The notes under the pieces: model-generated
Databases searched by the model: none
What the model was told of the DNA's origin: nothing
What the model saw: the letters and a program-made list of their open reading frames with translations, nothing else
Source: Ardenticatenaceae bacterium
GTDB taxonomy: Bacteria; Chloroflexota; Anaerolineae; Promineifilales; Promineifilaceae
NCBI GenBank assembly: GCA_020634415.1
Contig: JACKBT010000022.1
Coordinates: 1-64,000 of the forward strand
Length of the DNA: 64,000 nt
Direction: 5' to 3'
Shown: in pieces, positions 46,660-55,154 of the stretch
Position numbering within the stretch: position 1 is the stretch's first letter
Layout of the letters: each line of letters opens with the position of its first letter
Made by a program: the position numbers and the translations under genes

Positions 46660-47835
46660 GTGAAACGTAAAAAATCAAATTTATGGCGGGGCCAACGGCC
46701 GAATACGAGATGGGTAATGCCCATCTTTTTGTTGTTGTGGGGGGCGGGGCTGCTGGCTTGCAGCAGTGAACCGCAGCTTGTAGAGGTGACGCGCATTGTC
46801 AGCGAGACGGTGCCGGTGACGGTGGAAGTGCCGGTAGAGATGACGGTGGAGGTGCCGGTGGAAGTGCCGGTGGAGATGACGGTGGAAGTGCCGGTAGAGG
46901 TGGCGGTGGAGGTGACACGGCTGGTGGAAGTGGTGGTTTCGCCCACACCGGAGCCAACGAGTGAGGCCGAACCTACGGAAACCCCTGTGCCAACGGCAAC
47001 GGCCGTTATTGCCACAGGCAGCAGCTACACCGTGCAATCGGGTGACACATTGGCCTACATTGCCACTATTACAGGAGTACAGGTGGCCGATATTATGCAG
47101 GCCAATGGCCTGAGCGATCAGAATTTCTTGCAGGCGGGGCAGGAGTTGACCATTCCGGGTTGGGATGGTGTGCCTCTGGTTGAGCCGACAGTGATTGCCA
47201 ATCCCACCACTGTGGCGGCAGTGCCAGCGGCAACGGCCGTTGCCAGCGTCAGCGCCAATCTACTGCCTAATGCCTCTTTTGAAGGCGATTGGTACTTCTT
47301 TAACAGCATCAACGAACTGCAAATTCCGGTAGGCTGGGCGGCGTATACCGATGAGGGGTTCAACACATTAACGGCCGATCCCGATGATGTCTTCTTCCGT
47401 CCCGAGATTCGAGTTGTGCCAGCCCGTGATTTACCGGAATCTGAGCGCGGCATGTTTATTTTTGATGGAGAGAACACGATCAAAGCCTTCAAAGGGGGCG
47501 CACCGACCAGCTTTGCCATCTACACCGATATTGCTTTGACCGCTGGCACATACCGCTTCTCGATGAGCTTCTTCCCTGACATTGTTTCTGTTTACAATGG
47601 CGGCAGCAAGGTTTGGGCGACTGACCCGGACTCGGCCGAAGCTCGCGTGATTCTGAACGATGGCGGCACGGCCTGGGCCACGACCAACATTGCCACGAAG
47701 AATACGGTGACGTATGAGTTTACGCTGGAGCAGCCAGCGACGGTGCGTATTGGTGGGGCTTTCCGCAATCGTTATGTCAATAGCAACAATGGCTGGTTTT
47801 TGGATGATTGGTCGTTGGTGCGGTTGGGAGGATAA
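46660..47835 (+). CDS. LysM-domain lipoprotein with repeat stalk
   Basis: 391 residues from GTG 46660 (AAGGAG at 46642-46647). An N-terminal membrane segment ends in the lipobox LLACSS, so it is a lipid-anchored exported protein. Residues ~35-85 are a repetitive V/E/P/T stalk (VEVPVEMTVEVPVEVPVEM), encoded by near-tandem 12-bp units such as GAGGTGCCGGTG. A Thr/Pro linker leads to a LysM domain (YTVQSGDTLAYIATITGV, IMQANGLSD, LQAGQELTIP), which binds peptidoglycan-type glycans. The C-terminal ~180 residues (NLLPNASFEGDWYFFN ... NNGWFLDDWSLVRL) look like a carbohydrate-binding beta-sandwich. Cell-envelope role. Confidence 0.88.
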   Translation: MKRKKSNLWRGQRPNTRWVMPIFLLLWGAGLLACSSEPQLVEVTRIVSETVPVTVEVPVEMTVEVPVEVPVEMTVEVPVEVAVEVTRLVEVVVSPTPEPTSEAEPTETPVPTATAVIATGSSYTVQSGDTLAYIATITGVQVADIMQANGLSDQNFLQAGQELTIPGWDGVPLVEPTVIANPTTVAAVPAATAVASVSANLLPNASFEGDWYFFNSINELQIPVGWAAYTDEGFNTLTADPDDVFFRPEIRVVPARDLPESERGMFIFDGENTIKAFKGGAPTSFAIYTDIALTAGTYRFSMSFFPDIVSVYNGGSKVWATDPDSAEARVILNDGGTAWATTNIATKNTVTYEFTLEQPATVRIGGAFRNRYVNSNNGWFLDDWSLVRLGG

Positions 47836-47843
47836 GGCAAGGA

Positions 47844-47883
47844 GCAAGTGGCAGGTAAATTCGTTCTGCCACCTGCCACTTGC
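47844..47883. terminator. Hairpin between converging lipoprotein and P450 genes
   Basis: GCAAGTGGCAGGT (47844-47856) and ACCTGCCACTTGC (47871-47883) form a perfect 13-bp stem in the 59-bp space between two convergent genes. A bidirectional terminator role is likely, though the T-tracts are weak. Confidence 0.5.
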
Positions 47884-47894
47884 CACTTATAACC

Positions 47895-49241
47895 TTAAAC
47901 GGCTTCCAGATGGAGGCCGTTTTTGGTGGGGGTGAACGGCCGTTCGGCCACGCGCATCAATAACGCCTCTTTAGGCCGCAGTGTCACCACCGTATCCACC
48001 TCCACCGGTTTGGTCACAGCCAGTTGCAAACCCACCTGCTGCATCATCGTTGCCAGAATAACCTGCGCTTCCAGCATGGCAAACATATTGCCCAGGCAGA
48101 TGCGCGGCCCGGCACCAAAGGGGTAGTAGGTGTAGCGGTCGGGTTCGTTGGTTTTGTCTAGAAAGCGCTCTGGTTTGAAGGCTGTTGGCTCGGCGTACAG
48201 GTCGGGGCGGCGGTGGGTGATGTAGCTGAGGAAGAGAACGACAGCCCCCTGCGGAAAGGTGGTGTCATTGGCCGTGAAGGGTTCCATCACGGTGCGGCCA
48301 AAGCTGAATGCGGGTGGATAGAGCCGCATGGTTTCTTTGATCACCGCTTCGAGCAGAGGCAGTTCGGGCAGTTTGTCGAAGGTGATGGGCTGATCGCCTA
48401 AAACTGCGTCAATTTGCTCGTAAAGCTGTTGGGCGATGGCCGGATACTGACTGAGCAGATACCAGGTCCAGGTGAGGACGGCGGCGGTGGTTTCGTGGCC
48501 GGCCACAAACAACGTTAAACATTCGTCTAAAAGCTGTTGTTCGGGCATGGGATTGCCCTCTTCATCGCGCACGCTGAGGAGCATGGAGAGCAGATCGCCG
48601 TGATCGGCGGCGGTGGCCTGCCGCTGGTGGATGATTTGGCGCAGGAGGTTGGTGATGTTTTGGTAGGCGGCGTGGTAGCGGCGGTTTTGGCGGGTGGGCA
48701 GCCATTGGGGCGGCACGAAGGTCATTTTGAGCTGTTCTTCGACGATGCTGAGGATTTCTTTCATGTTGTGGCCGATAACGGCCGTTTCCTCGGCAATATC
48801 CACGTCATACATCGTCTTGGCAATGATGCGCAGTGTGAGATGGGTGAGGGCTTCATCTACCGGCAGCGTCTGGCCCGGCTGCCAGCTCTCGACCATTTCC
48901 CGCGCATAGTGGGCCATGATGTCGGTGTAGGCGCGAATGCGGGTGGCATGGAAGGCGGGCTGCATCAGTTTGCGCTGCTTTTTCCAGAGGTCGCCTTCGG
49001 CGACAAAGACGCCGTTGCCCATGAAGCGTTTGAAGACGCGGGAGACGAAGGGGTCGCGGTGCAGTTGGTGGGAGTGGTGGACCAATATTTCGCGCACGGC
49101 GGCTGGTTCGGAGACGAGGAACATGTGCATGTTGAGAACTTTGAGGTGGGTGATGCCGCCATCGGTAACGGCCGTTTTCTGGGCGAACCCCAGCATGTCT
49201 TTTTGAAATTCTTTAATTTCAGCAAAACTCAGTTTTTTCAT
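47895..49241 (-). CDS. Cytochrome P450
   Basis: 448 residues, haem-thiolate monooxygenase. The I-helix oxygen motif is AGHETTAAVLTW, the K-helix is ETMRLYP, and the haem-binding loop is FGAGPRICLGN with the Cys ligand. There is no membrane anchor, so it is a soluble bacterial form needing separate redox partners; none are nearby. Substrate unknown. It is transcribed divergently from a TetR-family gene, and a 17-bp palindrome lies 28 bp before its ATG, so it is probably derepressed by a hydrophobic ligand. Confidence 0.95.
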   Translation of the reverse strand: MKKLSFAEIKEFQKDMLGFAQKTAVTDGGITHLKVLNMHMFLVSEPAAVREILVHHSHQLHRDPFVSRVFKRFMGNGVFVAEGDLWKKQRKLMQPAFHATRIRAYTDIMAHYAREMVESWQPGQTLPVDEALTHLTLRIIAKTMYDVDIAEETAVIGHNMKEILSIVEEQLKMTFVPPQWLPTRQNRRYHAAYQNITNLLRQIIHQRQATAADHGDLLSMLLSVRDEEGNPMPEQQLLDECLTLFVAGHETTAAVLTWTWYLLSQYPAIAQQLYEQIDAVLGDQPITFDKLPELPLLEAVIKETMRLYPPAFSFGRTVMEPFTANDTTFPQGAVVLFLSYITHRRPDLYAEPTAFKPERFLDKTNEPDRYTYYPFGAGPRICLGNMFAMLEAQVILATMMQQVGLQLAVTKPVEVDTVVTLRPKEALLMRVAERPFTPTKNGLHLEAV

Positions 49242-49269
49242 TGCGATTTATCCATTTTGGGTTAAGATG

Positions 49270-49286
49270 TGCAACACAGTGTTGCA
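49270..49286. promoter_or_regulatory. TetR-type operator, P450 side
   Basis: Perfect palindrome TGCAACAC-A-GTGTTGCA in the 127-bp space between the divergent P450 and TetR genes. Confidence 0.7.
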
Positions 49287-49340
49287 GAAGTGATGGTACT
49301 CATTTGTGTAGTGGCTGTCAATCAACAAAACGGCCGTATC

Positions 49341-49356
49341 TGTTGCCTTTGCAACA
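49341..49356. promoter_or_regulatory. Second inverted repeat, TetR side
   Basis: TGTTGC-CTTT-GCAACA, using the same GCAACA half-site but in the opposite arrangement. It ends at the ribosome binding site (AAAGGAG) of the regulator gene, consistent with autoregulation. Confidence 0.55.
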
Positions 49357-49368
49357 AAGGAGCAAAAT

Positions 49369-49947
49369 ATGTCGCAAAATCGTGATCCGCGTACCCGCCG
49401 CACCCAACTCTCGATTCGGGATGCCTTTATAGAGCTGCTGATTGAGCAGGGTTTTGACAACATCACCGTTCGCGCCGTCACCGAACGGGCCAATATTAAC
49501 CGCGCCACTTTTTACCGCCACTACACCGATATTCATGATCTGGCGGCCCGTTTGACCGACCTGCTGTTTGTGGATGTCGTCAGTAACCTGCGCGAGGAGC
49601 CAGCCATCAGCAATGTTGAAAGTTGGGCAATTTTATTTGAGCATGTGGCCCAATATGCCCCTTTTTACCGGGCAATGATCGGCCCACAAGGTATTCCTGG
49701 CTTTCGTGATCGGGTGCAGGAGTCGGTGGAGGTGGAGATGCGGCAGTGGCTGGAAACAAGCGGGGTTGATGAGGCGCAAGCCAAAATGCCCACGGCATTG
49801 GCAGTGCGTTATATGGCGGCGGCACAGGTGGGGTTTATTCAGTGGTGGCTGGAGAATGAGATGCCGTTTGCGCCGATGGAAGCGGCCGTTTATCTGATGA
49901 ATTTGCACTTCCAGGGAGGTGGGTGGGCCTTAGGTTTTAGTCCTTAA
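49369..49947 (+). CDS. TetR/AcrR-family transcriptional regulator
   Basis: 192 residues. The N-terminal helix-turn-helix reads IRDAFIELLIEQGFDNITVR then AVTERANINRATFYRHYTDI, the standard TetR signature; the rest is a helical ligand-binding domain (ILFEHVAQYAPFYRAMIG). It is divergent from the P450 gene with two inverted repeats between them, so it likely represses the P450 and itself. AAAGGAG precedes ATG 49369. It has two more ACGGCCGT-like sites around its promoter (49330). Confidence 0.94.
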   Translation: MSQNRDPRTRRTQLSIRDAFIELLIEQGFDNITVRAVTERANINRATFYRHYTDIHDLAARLTDLLFVDVVSNLREEPAISNVESWAILFEHVAQYAPFYRAMIGPQGIPGFRDRVQESVEVEMRQWLETSGVDEAQAKMPTALAVRYMAAAQVGFIQWWLENEMPFAPMEAAVYLMNLHFQGGGWALGFSP

Positions 49948-50025
49948 CTCCCGTCTAGCCCGATTTGACAAAGAAAAGCAGTGCGGTTACAGTGTGGCTT
50001 CAATAGAGATAGGATAAGGTAAGCA

Positions 50026-50433
50026 TTGAGAGTTAAAACTACTCCATCTTTTACGAAACAAAAATTTGGCCTCCATCTGCTGTTGGTAGCCACCATATTT
50101 TTGTATCTTTACAGTCCTCTCTTGGATCATTGGTTGGGAGTAGAGTCTTATGCCAGACCGCACACCCATATAAACGCTGCCACAAGCTATTTAAGCACCC
50201 TTCCAGAACACGCAAAGACGCATTCAGGAGCCAATTCCGAAGCTCATGAAGAGGGCGTTTTTTGTTTCCTGGATATCAATGCCCTGCTCTCAATGGCGCT
50301 TTCCATTAACACAAGTCCGGTGTGGTTTCTGGATTTCGCCCACCATGCCTCGTTGGTGTTTGATCTGTTGCCTTCCTATTTCTTATTCCCTTCAGTCTAT
50401 CTTTCTTCCCTGGATCCCCCTCCCCGTTTTTAA
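50026..50433 (+). CDS. Hypothetical small exported or membrane protein
   Basis: 135 residues from a TTG at 50026 (AAGGT upstream); no family recognised. One N-terminal membrane segment (FGLHLLLVATIFLYLYSPLL), then a His/Ala-rich polar stretch (ARPHTHINAATSYL, HAKTHSGANSEAHEEG), a second hydrophobic part and a SLDPPPRF tail. Small proteins of this shape with a Pro-rich end often accompany metal transport loci. Just upstream of the C39 ABC exporter and the zinc operon, so a metal-related or export-accessory role is possible but unproven. Confidence 0.5.
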   Translation: MRVKTTPSFTKQKFGLHLLLVATIFLYLYSPLLDHWLGVESYARPHTHINAATSYLSTLPEHAKTHSGANSEAHEEGVFCFLDINALLSMALSINTSPVWFLDFAHHASLVFDLLPSYFLFPSVYLSSLDPPPRF

Positions 50434-50681
50434 GTAAACAAATAATCTAACTGAATACTTTGCTGAGTCAGGCTTGATGGGTCTCTACTGTAGACCTAAC
50501 TGTGTCAGCCTATATACACCGCTGATGGGCAGTTTGGATGCCCTTGCGGTGTGGGTTATCGGCAGCTCTCTGGCTCTGGCAGCAGTGTTCATCTCCCCTT
50601 TTTGTTTGTAAAACGCAATGATGCTGGTGCCAGTTTGGTCTGGGCATTGGCAGCTATGAATGGAGCGATTGTAAGCGGATC
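50434..50681. other. Intergenic region before the peptide exporter
   Basis: No open frame with coding character; no clear promoter or repeat beyond a weak GGTCT/AGACC pair near 50481-50497. Confidence 0.3.
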
Positions 50682-52868
50682 ATGTTTAGAAGAAAGCGAC
50701 GGGTACCTGTTATTTTCCAAATGACATTTGCAGATTGTGGTGCGGCTTGCCTGGCAATGATCCTGGGTTATAACGGCCGTAAAACCCGTTTAGCCGAGTG
50801 CCAGAATTATTTCAGCAGTGGCCGTGATGGTGTGAGTGCCTGGGAGATCATAGAAACGGCCGAAAAATTTGGCCTGGAAGCAAGCGGTTACGAAGTAGAT
50901 GCCAGCGATTTAGATCAGGTGCCGCTGCCAGCCGTTGCCTATTGGAACAATAACCACTTTGTGGTGGTTGAGGCCTGGTCGCCGCAAAGTATTTCTGTTG
51001 TTGATCCGGCAAACGGCCGTGTCACCTACACCCCATCCCAATTCAAAGAACAGTTCTCCGCAGTCATCCTCACCTTTACACCAAACCAAAGCTTTAACAC
51101 AAAAAGCAAAAACAGCCCTTCCCTCTGGCGCACCTACCTGCAAGGTATGCTCCAGACCCGCAGCGCTCCCCGGTTCCTAGCCAAAATCATCACAGCCTCC
51201 ATCGCCCTCCAGCTCCTAAACATAGCTTTACCCCTCCTCACCCGTTACCTCATTGATGACATCATTGGCCTAAACCTCACCAAGCCCCTAAACATTTTCG
51301 GGTTGGGCCTCCTCTCCCTTATTCTGTTCTTTCTCTTCACAACCTACGTGCGCGGGCGCTGGCTCGTTTTGCTGCAAGCACAGTTCGACAAGCAAATCGT
51401 GCTCAACTTCTTTGCCCATATTTTGTCACTCCCCATCACCTTCTTCCAGCGGCGCACCAGCGGCGACCTGCTCAACCGCTTAGGCAGCAACATGACCATC
51501 CGAGAAACCTTCACCAACAACACCCTTTCCACCATTCTCGATGGCTTACTCATCCTCACTTACCTCATCATCCTCATCACCTGGTCGCCGACCTTCGCCG
51601 CCATTGTTCTACTGTTAGCCCTCATTCAGGTTGCTTTATTAATTGCCACCGCCCCCCAAGTATACGTTTTGACCCAAAGAGCCTTAATTGGCGAAGTAAA
51701 CTCCCACAGCTACTTGCTGGAAGCCCTTCACAACATCGTTACCCTCAAAGCCTTTGGGGCCGAAGATAGGATTCAAAGCCATTGGTCTAAACTCTTCCAC
51801 GATTATTTAGATATTTTGATCAAACAAAGCTTCCTGGCTGCCGCCATCGAGGCCACCTTATCCACCATCCGCCTGTTTTCGCCCCTTTTGCTGCTGTGGG
51901 TGGGAGCCTTCTTCGTTCTCAACAACGGCATGTCGCTGGGCACAATGTTGGCCCTGAATGCCCTGGCGATCTCTTTTCTCACGCCATTATCGTCGCTGAT
52001 CGAAAATGGGCAGCAGTTACAATTCGTCGGGGCACATTTGGCCCGCGTTGCCGATGTGATGGAAACCCAGCCCGAACAAAACTCATCAGAGACAAAGTTG
52101 TCCCCTGCGTTAAGTGGTCAGATTGACATGCAAAATATCTCTTTTCGATATGACAAAAGCGGCCCTCTCGTATTGCAAAATATATCGCTTGGCATCCAAC
52201 CAGGGCAAAAGATTGCCCTGGTGGGGCATACAGGCTCAGGCAAAAGCACCCTAGCCGCGCTGCTGTTAGGTCTCCATATTCCTGAAGAGGGGCAGATGTT
52301 TTTTGATTCCTATCCTCTTGGGGCTTTGCATTATCAATCTATTCGTCGCCAATTCGGGGTGGTGTTACAAGAAATCTCCCTCTTCAACGCCTCTATACGA
52401 GACAACATCGCCCTGCAAGACCATCATATGCCCCTGGAAAAGATCATTAGGGCCGCCCGATTAGCCCAGATTGACGATGAAATTCAAGCAATGCCGATGG
52501 GGTATGAGACTGTTTTGGGTGAAGACGGCAGCGGTCTTTCGGGGGGACAAAAGCAGCGGCTTATGTTGGCTCGTGCGCTGGTAAATCAGCCCAAAATACT
52601 TTGCCTGGATGAGGCGACCAGCCATCTGGATGCGGCCACTGAACAGCAAATTATGCACAACTTAAACTCGCTGGGCATCACCCAAATTGTGATTGCCCAC
52701 CGCTTGAGTACGATTCAAGACGCTGACCAGATTTTTGTTTTGGACAAAGGCCAGATTATTGCTTGTGGTACTCATGATGAGCTGCTGGCTGATAATGAGC
52801 ATTTTGCTCTGTTGGCTGGCAAACAAATTCTTTCTCGCGTTCCTCAGCTTGACCGTGACAGGCTGTGA
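50682..52868 (+). CDS. Peptidase-containing ABC transporter (C39 family peptide exporter)
   Basis: 728 residues. It cleaves a double-glycine leader and exports the mature peptide. C39 domain (1-135): Gln13, Cys19 in FADCGAACLAMI, His92 in NNHFVVVE and Asp108 in VVDPANG, all expected catalytic residues. Membrane domain (~155-450) with six helices. ATPase domain: Walker A GHTGSGKST (~515), signature LSGGQKQR (~620), Walker B ILCLDEATSHLD and the switch His in VIAHRLST. The substrate gene follows 30 bp downstream: a 30-residue peptide with a GG leader. No separate membrane-fusion (HlyD-like) gene is present, consistent with a one-membrane cell envelope or an independent exporter. Confidence 0.95.
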   Translation: MFRRKRRVPVIFQMTFADCGAACLAMILGYNGRKTRLAECQNYFSSGRDGVSAWEIIETAEKFGLEASGYEVDASDLDQVPLPAVAYWNNNHFVVVEAWSPQSISVVDPANGRVTYTPSQFKEQFSAVILTFTPNQSFNTKSKNSPSLWRTYLQGMLQTRSAPRFLAKIITASIALQLLNIALPLLTRYLIDDIIGLNLTKPLNIFGLGLLSLILFFLFTTYVRGRWLVLLQAQFDKQIVLNFFAHILSLPITFFQRRTSGDLLNRLGSNMTIRETFTNNTLSTILDGLLILTYLIILITWSPTFAAIVLLLALIQVALLIATAPQVYVLTQRALIGEVNSHSYLLEALHNIVTLKAFGAEDRIQSHWSKLFHDYLDILIKQSFLAAAIEATLSTIRLFSPLLLLWVGAFFVLNNGMSLGTMLALNALAISFLTPLSSLIENGQQLQFVGAHLARVADVMETQPEQNSSETKLSPALSGQIDMQNISFRYDKSGPLVLQNISLGIQPGQKIALVGHTGSGKSTLAALLLGLHIPEEGQMFFDSYPLGALHYQSIRRQFGVVLQEISLFNASIRDNIALQDHHMPLEKIIRAARLAQIDDEIQAMPMGYETVLGEDGSGLSGGQKQRLMLARALVNQPKILCLDEATSHLDAATEQQIMHNLNSLGITQIVIAHRLSTIQDADQIFVLDKGQIIACGTHDELLADNEHFALLAGKQILSRVPQLDRDRL

Positions 52869-52898
52869 ACAAACCCATCTTATAAGGAGGTATGAACC

Positions 52899-52991
52899 AT
52901 GAAAAAATTGACCAAAGCGGATTTGCAGAAAGTTGTTGGTGGTAAAGCCAAACCCGTTGGCTGTGGCTGCGGCAGTGGTGGCGGAAAATAA
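52899..52991 (+). CDS. Double-glycine leader peptide, Cys-Gly-rich core (putative bacteriocin, RiPP or metallophore precursor)
   Basis: A 30-codon gene with a strong AAGGAGG (52884-52890) eight bases before the ATG. The leader MKKLTKADLQKVVGG has the LxxxxL-type amphipathic helix and ends in GG, the exact cleavage signal of C39 peptidases. The predicted mature product is 15 residues: it begins KAKPVG, carries Cys-Gly-Cys-Gly, then SGGGK, so net positive with two Cys spaced by one Gly. It lies 30 bp after its matching exporter. Too short for routine gene calling, hence probably unannotated. No modification enzyme is adjacent, so an unmodified peptide, or one with a disulfide or bound metal, is likely. 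Two strong hairpins follow. Confidence 0.8.
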   Translation: MKKLTKADLQKVVGGKAKPVGCGCGSGGGK

Positions 52992-53032
52992 TCGTATCGG
53001 CCTTTGTTTAATTCTCTCTTAGGGCGAGACGA

Positions 53033-53065
53033 AGGCTTATTAATCTCACGGTAGTTAATAAGCCT
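53033..53065. terminator. Hairpin 1 after the peptide gene
   Basis: AGGCTTATTAA (53033-53043) and TTAATAAGCCT (53055-53065), a perfect 11-bp stem. Likely the end of the exporter-peptide transcript, although no long T-run follows. Confidence 0.5.
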
Positions 53066-53079
53066 GAGTCCCATTTAGG

Positions 53080-53112
53080 ATTGGGTGAGATGTCGCTAGC
53101 ATCTCACCCAAT
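53080..53112. terminator. Hairpin 2 after the peptide gene
   Basis: ATTGGGTGAGATG (53080-53092) and CATCTCACCCAAT (53100-53112), a perfect 13-bp stem with a 7-base loop. Confidence 0.5.
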
Positions 53113-53135
53113 TCGTGTGTAAAATAGTCCGAAAG

Positions 53136-53150
53136 TGATATTTTGTATCA
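53136..53150. promoter_or_regulatory. Fur/Zur-like palindrome before the zinc operon
   Basis: TGATA-TTTTG-TATCA, 15 bp; 11 of 14 positions agree with the Fur-family 7-1-7 pattern TGATAAT-N-ATTATCA. It lies 92 bp before the ZnuA-like gene, consistent with zinc-dependent repression. Confidence 0.5.
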
Positions 53151-53241
53151 ATTAGTATAGACTAGTTGATGTCACTAAGCAAGCTCTTGGCCTCAAGGTT
53201 GGGTGTCAGGGCACATATAACTCAGAAAAGAGAGGTTTTCT

Positions 53242-54351
53242 ATGATTGCAAAGCAAAGATTTTATTCACTTTTATGGAGTTTATGCTGCGTTTTAGCTTT
53301 CGGACTGTTGCTGATAGGCTGCACTAGCTCAGCAGAACCAGAGGAAACACCGAATTCTAATACGACAGATGAACATGATGTAGAACATGAACATGATGAT
53401 AGCACCGAGACTTTGAGTCTGCCGGAGTTGGGGGCAGCGGCGTTGAACGGCCGTAAATTAACCGTCGTCGCTACCACCAGCATCATTGGGGATGTGGTGG
53501 CCCAAGTGGGAGGCGAGGCTATTGACCTGACTATATTGATGGAAGCGGGGCAGGACCCGCACAGTTATGAACCAGGGGCGCAGGAGTTAACGGCCGTTGC
53601 CGATGCCGATGTCATCTTTATCAATGGCTGGGACTTAGAAGAAAGTTTGGTTGACAGCCTGGAAAGCATAGGCGAAGAGGCACTGGTAGTTCCAATCTCT
53701 GCCAATATCCATCCGCTGGCCTTTGGCGAAGATGAACATGAGCACGAAGGTGAGGAGGCAGAACATGAAGAAGAAGATGAACATGATGAAGGAGAGCACC
53801 ATCACAGCGGTGCTGATCCTCATGTCTGGTTTAGCATTCATAACGTAGAACAGTGGATGGAAAACGTCGAACACGTTCTCAGCGAACTCGATCCGACCCA
53901 TGCCGGAACGTATGAAGCCAATGCAACTGCCTACATGACAGAGCTGGCAGAGCTAGAAGCTTATGCTGAAGCCCAATTGGCCCCGATTCCCACTGAAAAG
54001 CGTTTTTTGGTAACCAACCATGATTCGTTTGGTTATTTTGCCGAGGAATACGATTTCACCGTTTTAGGCACCGTGATTCCCAGCATAAGCACTGCAGCCG
54101 AACCATCCGCCAGCGATTTGACTGACCTGATTGCCGAAATGGAAGAACACACTGTGTGCACCATCTTCACCGAAACGACAGTGAACGACACACTGGCACA
54201 AACAGTGGCCAGTGAGCTGTCGGGCTGTGATGCCGTGCAGGTTCTGAAGCTGTACACTGGCGCTGTGGGGTCGGAAGGCAGCGGCGCAGAAAGCTACATC
54301 GGCATGTTCCGTACCAATATAGACACGATAGTTGACGGCTTAAAACAATAA
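53242..54351 (+). CDS. Zinc/manganese ABC transporter substrate-binding lipoprotein (ZnuA-like)
   Basis: 369 residues. Lipobox LLIGCTSS, so membrane-anchored. Captures Zn(II) outside the membrane. Cluster-9 SBP features: VVATTSIIGDVVAQVGGEA, a His ligand in GQDPHSYEPGAQEL, a long His/Glu/Asp loop (~160-190, HEHEGEEAEHEEEDEHDEGE), HHHSGADPHVWF, the SNHDSFGYFAEEY-like His region and IFTETTVND. A second acidic His tract (HDVEHEHDDS) lies near the N-terminus. No permease or ATPase partners of the ZnuBC type are in the window, so it may use a distant pair or the operon below. Confidence 0.92.
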   Translation: MIAKQRFYSLLWSLCCVLAFGLLLIGCTSSAEPEETPNSNTTDEHDVEHEHDDSTETLSLPELGAAALNGRKLTVVATTSIIGDVVAQVGGEAIDLTILMEAGQDPHSYEPGAQELTAVADADVIFINGWDLEESLVDSLESIGEEALVVPISANIHPLAFGEDEHEHEGEEAEHEEEDEHDEGEHHHSGADPHVWFSIHNVEQWMENVEHVLSELDPTHAGTYEANATAYMTELAELEAYAEAQLAPIPTEKRFLVTNHDSFGYFAEEYDFTVLGTVIPSISTAAEPSASDLTDLIAEMEEHTVCTIFTETTVNDTLAQTVASELSGCDAVQVLKLYTGAVGSEGSGAESYIGMFRTNIDTIVDGLKQ

Positions 54352-54372
54352 TTAATATAAGGAAGATGAATC

Positions 54373-55062
54373 ATGTTCAGATATTTAACTCTCATTTGTT
54401 TATTGATTGGCTTAACGGCCGCTTGCACCCCAACCACCCAAGAACCAACAGAAACCCAACTCACAGAGTCTGAGGAAATGCACGAAGATGAACATGAATC
54501 CGAAGAGGATCATGATCATGAAGATGAAGCAGACCATGAAGACGAACACGAACATGAAGAAGGTGACGATCACCGCGAACATGGGGCACACGAACATGGA
54601 GTCGCTGAATTAACCATTGCCTGGTCCGGCAACGAATTGGCCATTGATTTAGAGACACCTGCTTTTAACATCCTGGGGTTTGAACACAGCCCCCATACGG
54701 AGGAAGAACAAAAACTTCTGGATGAAAGTCTGGCGACATTAGAAGAGGGCAATCTCTTGCTCATCCTTCCCCAAGATGCTGATTGTACGCTTATGGATAC
54801 GGCCGTTCACACAGAGCTAGGCGAAGCAGATCATGCAGACGAAGATGCTGAACACGATGAAGCCGAAGAAGAAACCCACTCTGATATTGATGTTGCCTAC
54901 AACATTCAATGCCAACATCCCGACAAAATCGAAGCCTTAGATGCCAGTGAGCTATTTGCTCACTTCCCTAACTTTGAAGCCTTACATGTCCAATGGGTTT
55001 CGGACACACAACAATCAGCCCAAGACCTGACCCCAGATGATTCCCTGTTATCACTCAAGTAA
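54373..55062 (+). CDS. DUF2796 (ZrgA-like) lipoprotein
   Basis: 229 residues. Lipobox LTAACTPT. A very His/Asp/Glu-rich stretch (HEDEHESEEDHDHEDEADHE, then more) precedes the DUF2796 body GAHEHGVAELTIAW, DLETPAFNILGFEHSPHTEEE and a second half with FPNFEALHVQWVS. DUF2796 proteins are the ZrgA component of zinc-uptake clusters in proteobacteria; a zinc-binding role outside the cell is inferred. It starts 21 bp after the ZnuA-like gene. A hairpin lies between it and the ATPase gene. Confidence 0.85.
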   Translation: MFRYLTLICLLIGLTAACTPTTQEPTETQLTESEEMHEDEHESEEDHDHEDEADHEDEHEHEEGDDHREHGAHEHGVAELTIAWSGNELAIDLETPAFNILGFEHSPHTEEEQKLLDESLATLEEGNLLLILPQDADCTLMDTAVHTELGEADHADEDAEHDEAEEETHSDIDVAYNIQCQHPDKIEALDASELFAHFPNFEALHVQWVSDTQQSAQDLTPDDSLLSLK

Positions 55063-55087
55063 GCAATCATCCGTTTGAAATTCAGCG

Positions 55088-55120
55088 AGATTGGGTCAAT
55101 CTTGAAGATTGACCCAATCT
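55088..55120. repeat. Family E hairpin between DUF2796 and ATPase genes
   Basis: AGATTGGGTCAATCT - TGA - AGATTGACCCAATCT, 15-bp perfect arms; sister of 25747-25779. Confidence 0.8.
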
Positions 55121-55154
55121 GAAAATCGCTAACTTATTTGCGAGGGCTTACTCG

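Noticed and set aside
46656..47037. Minus-strand Thr/Ser-rich open frames opposite the LysM lipoprotein stalk
   Set aside because: Mirror images of the 12-bp stalk repeat; the + strand has a lipobox, LysM domain and ribosome binding site.
52892..52945. Alternative start ATG at 52892 for the peptide region
   Set aside because: It reads a 17-residue frame (MNHEKIDQ...) with no leader features; ATG 52899 has better spacing and gives a GG leader.
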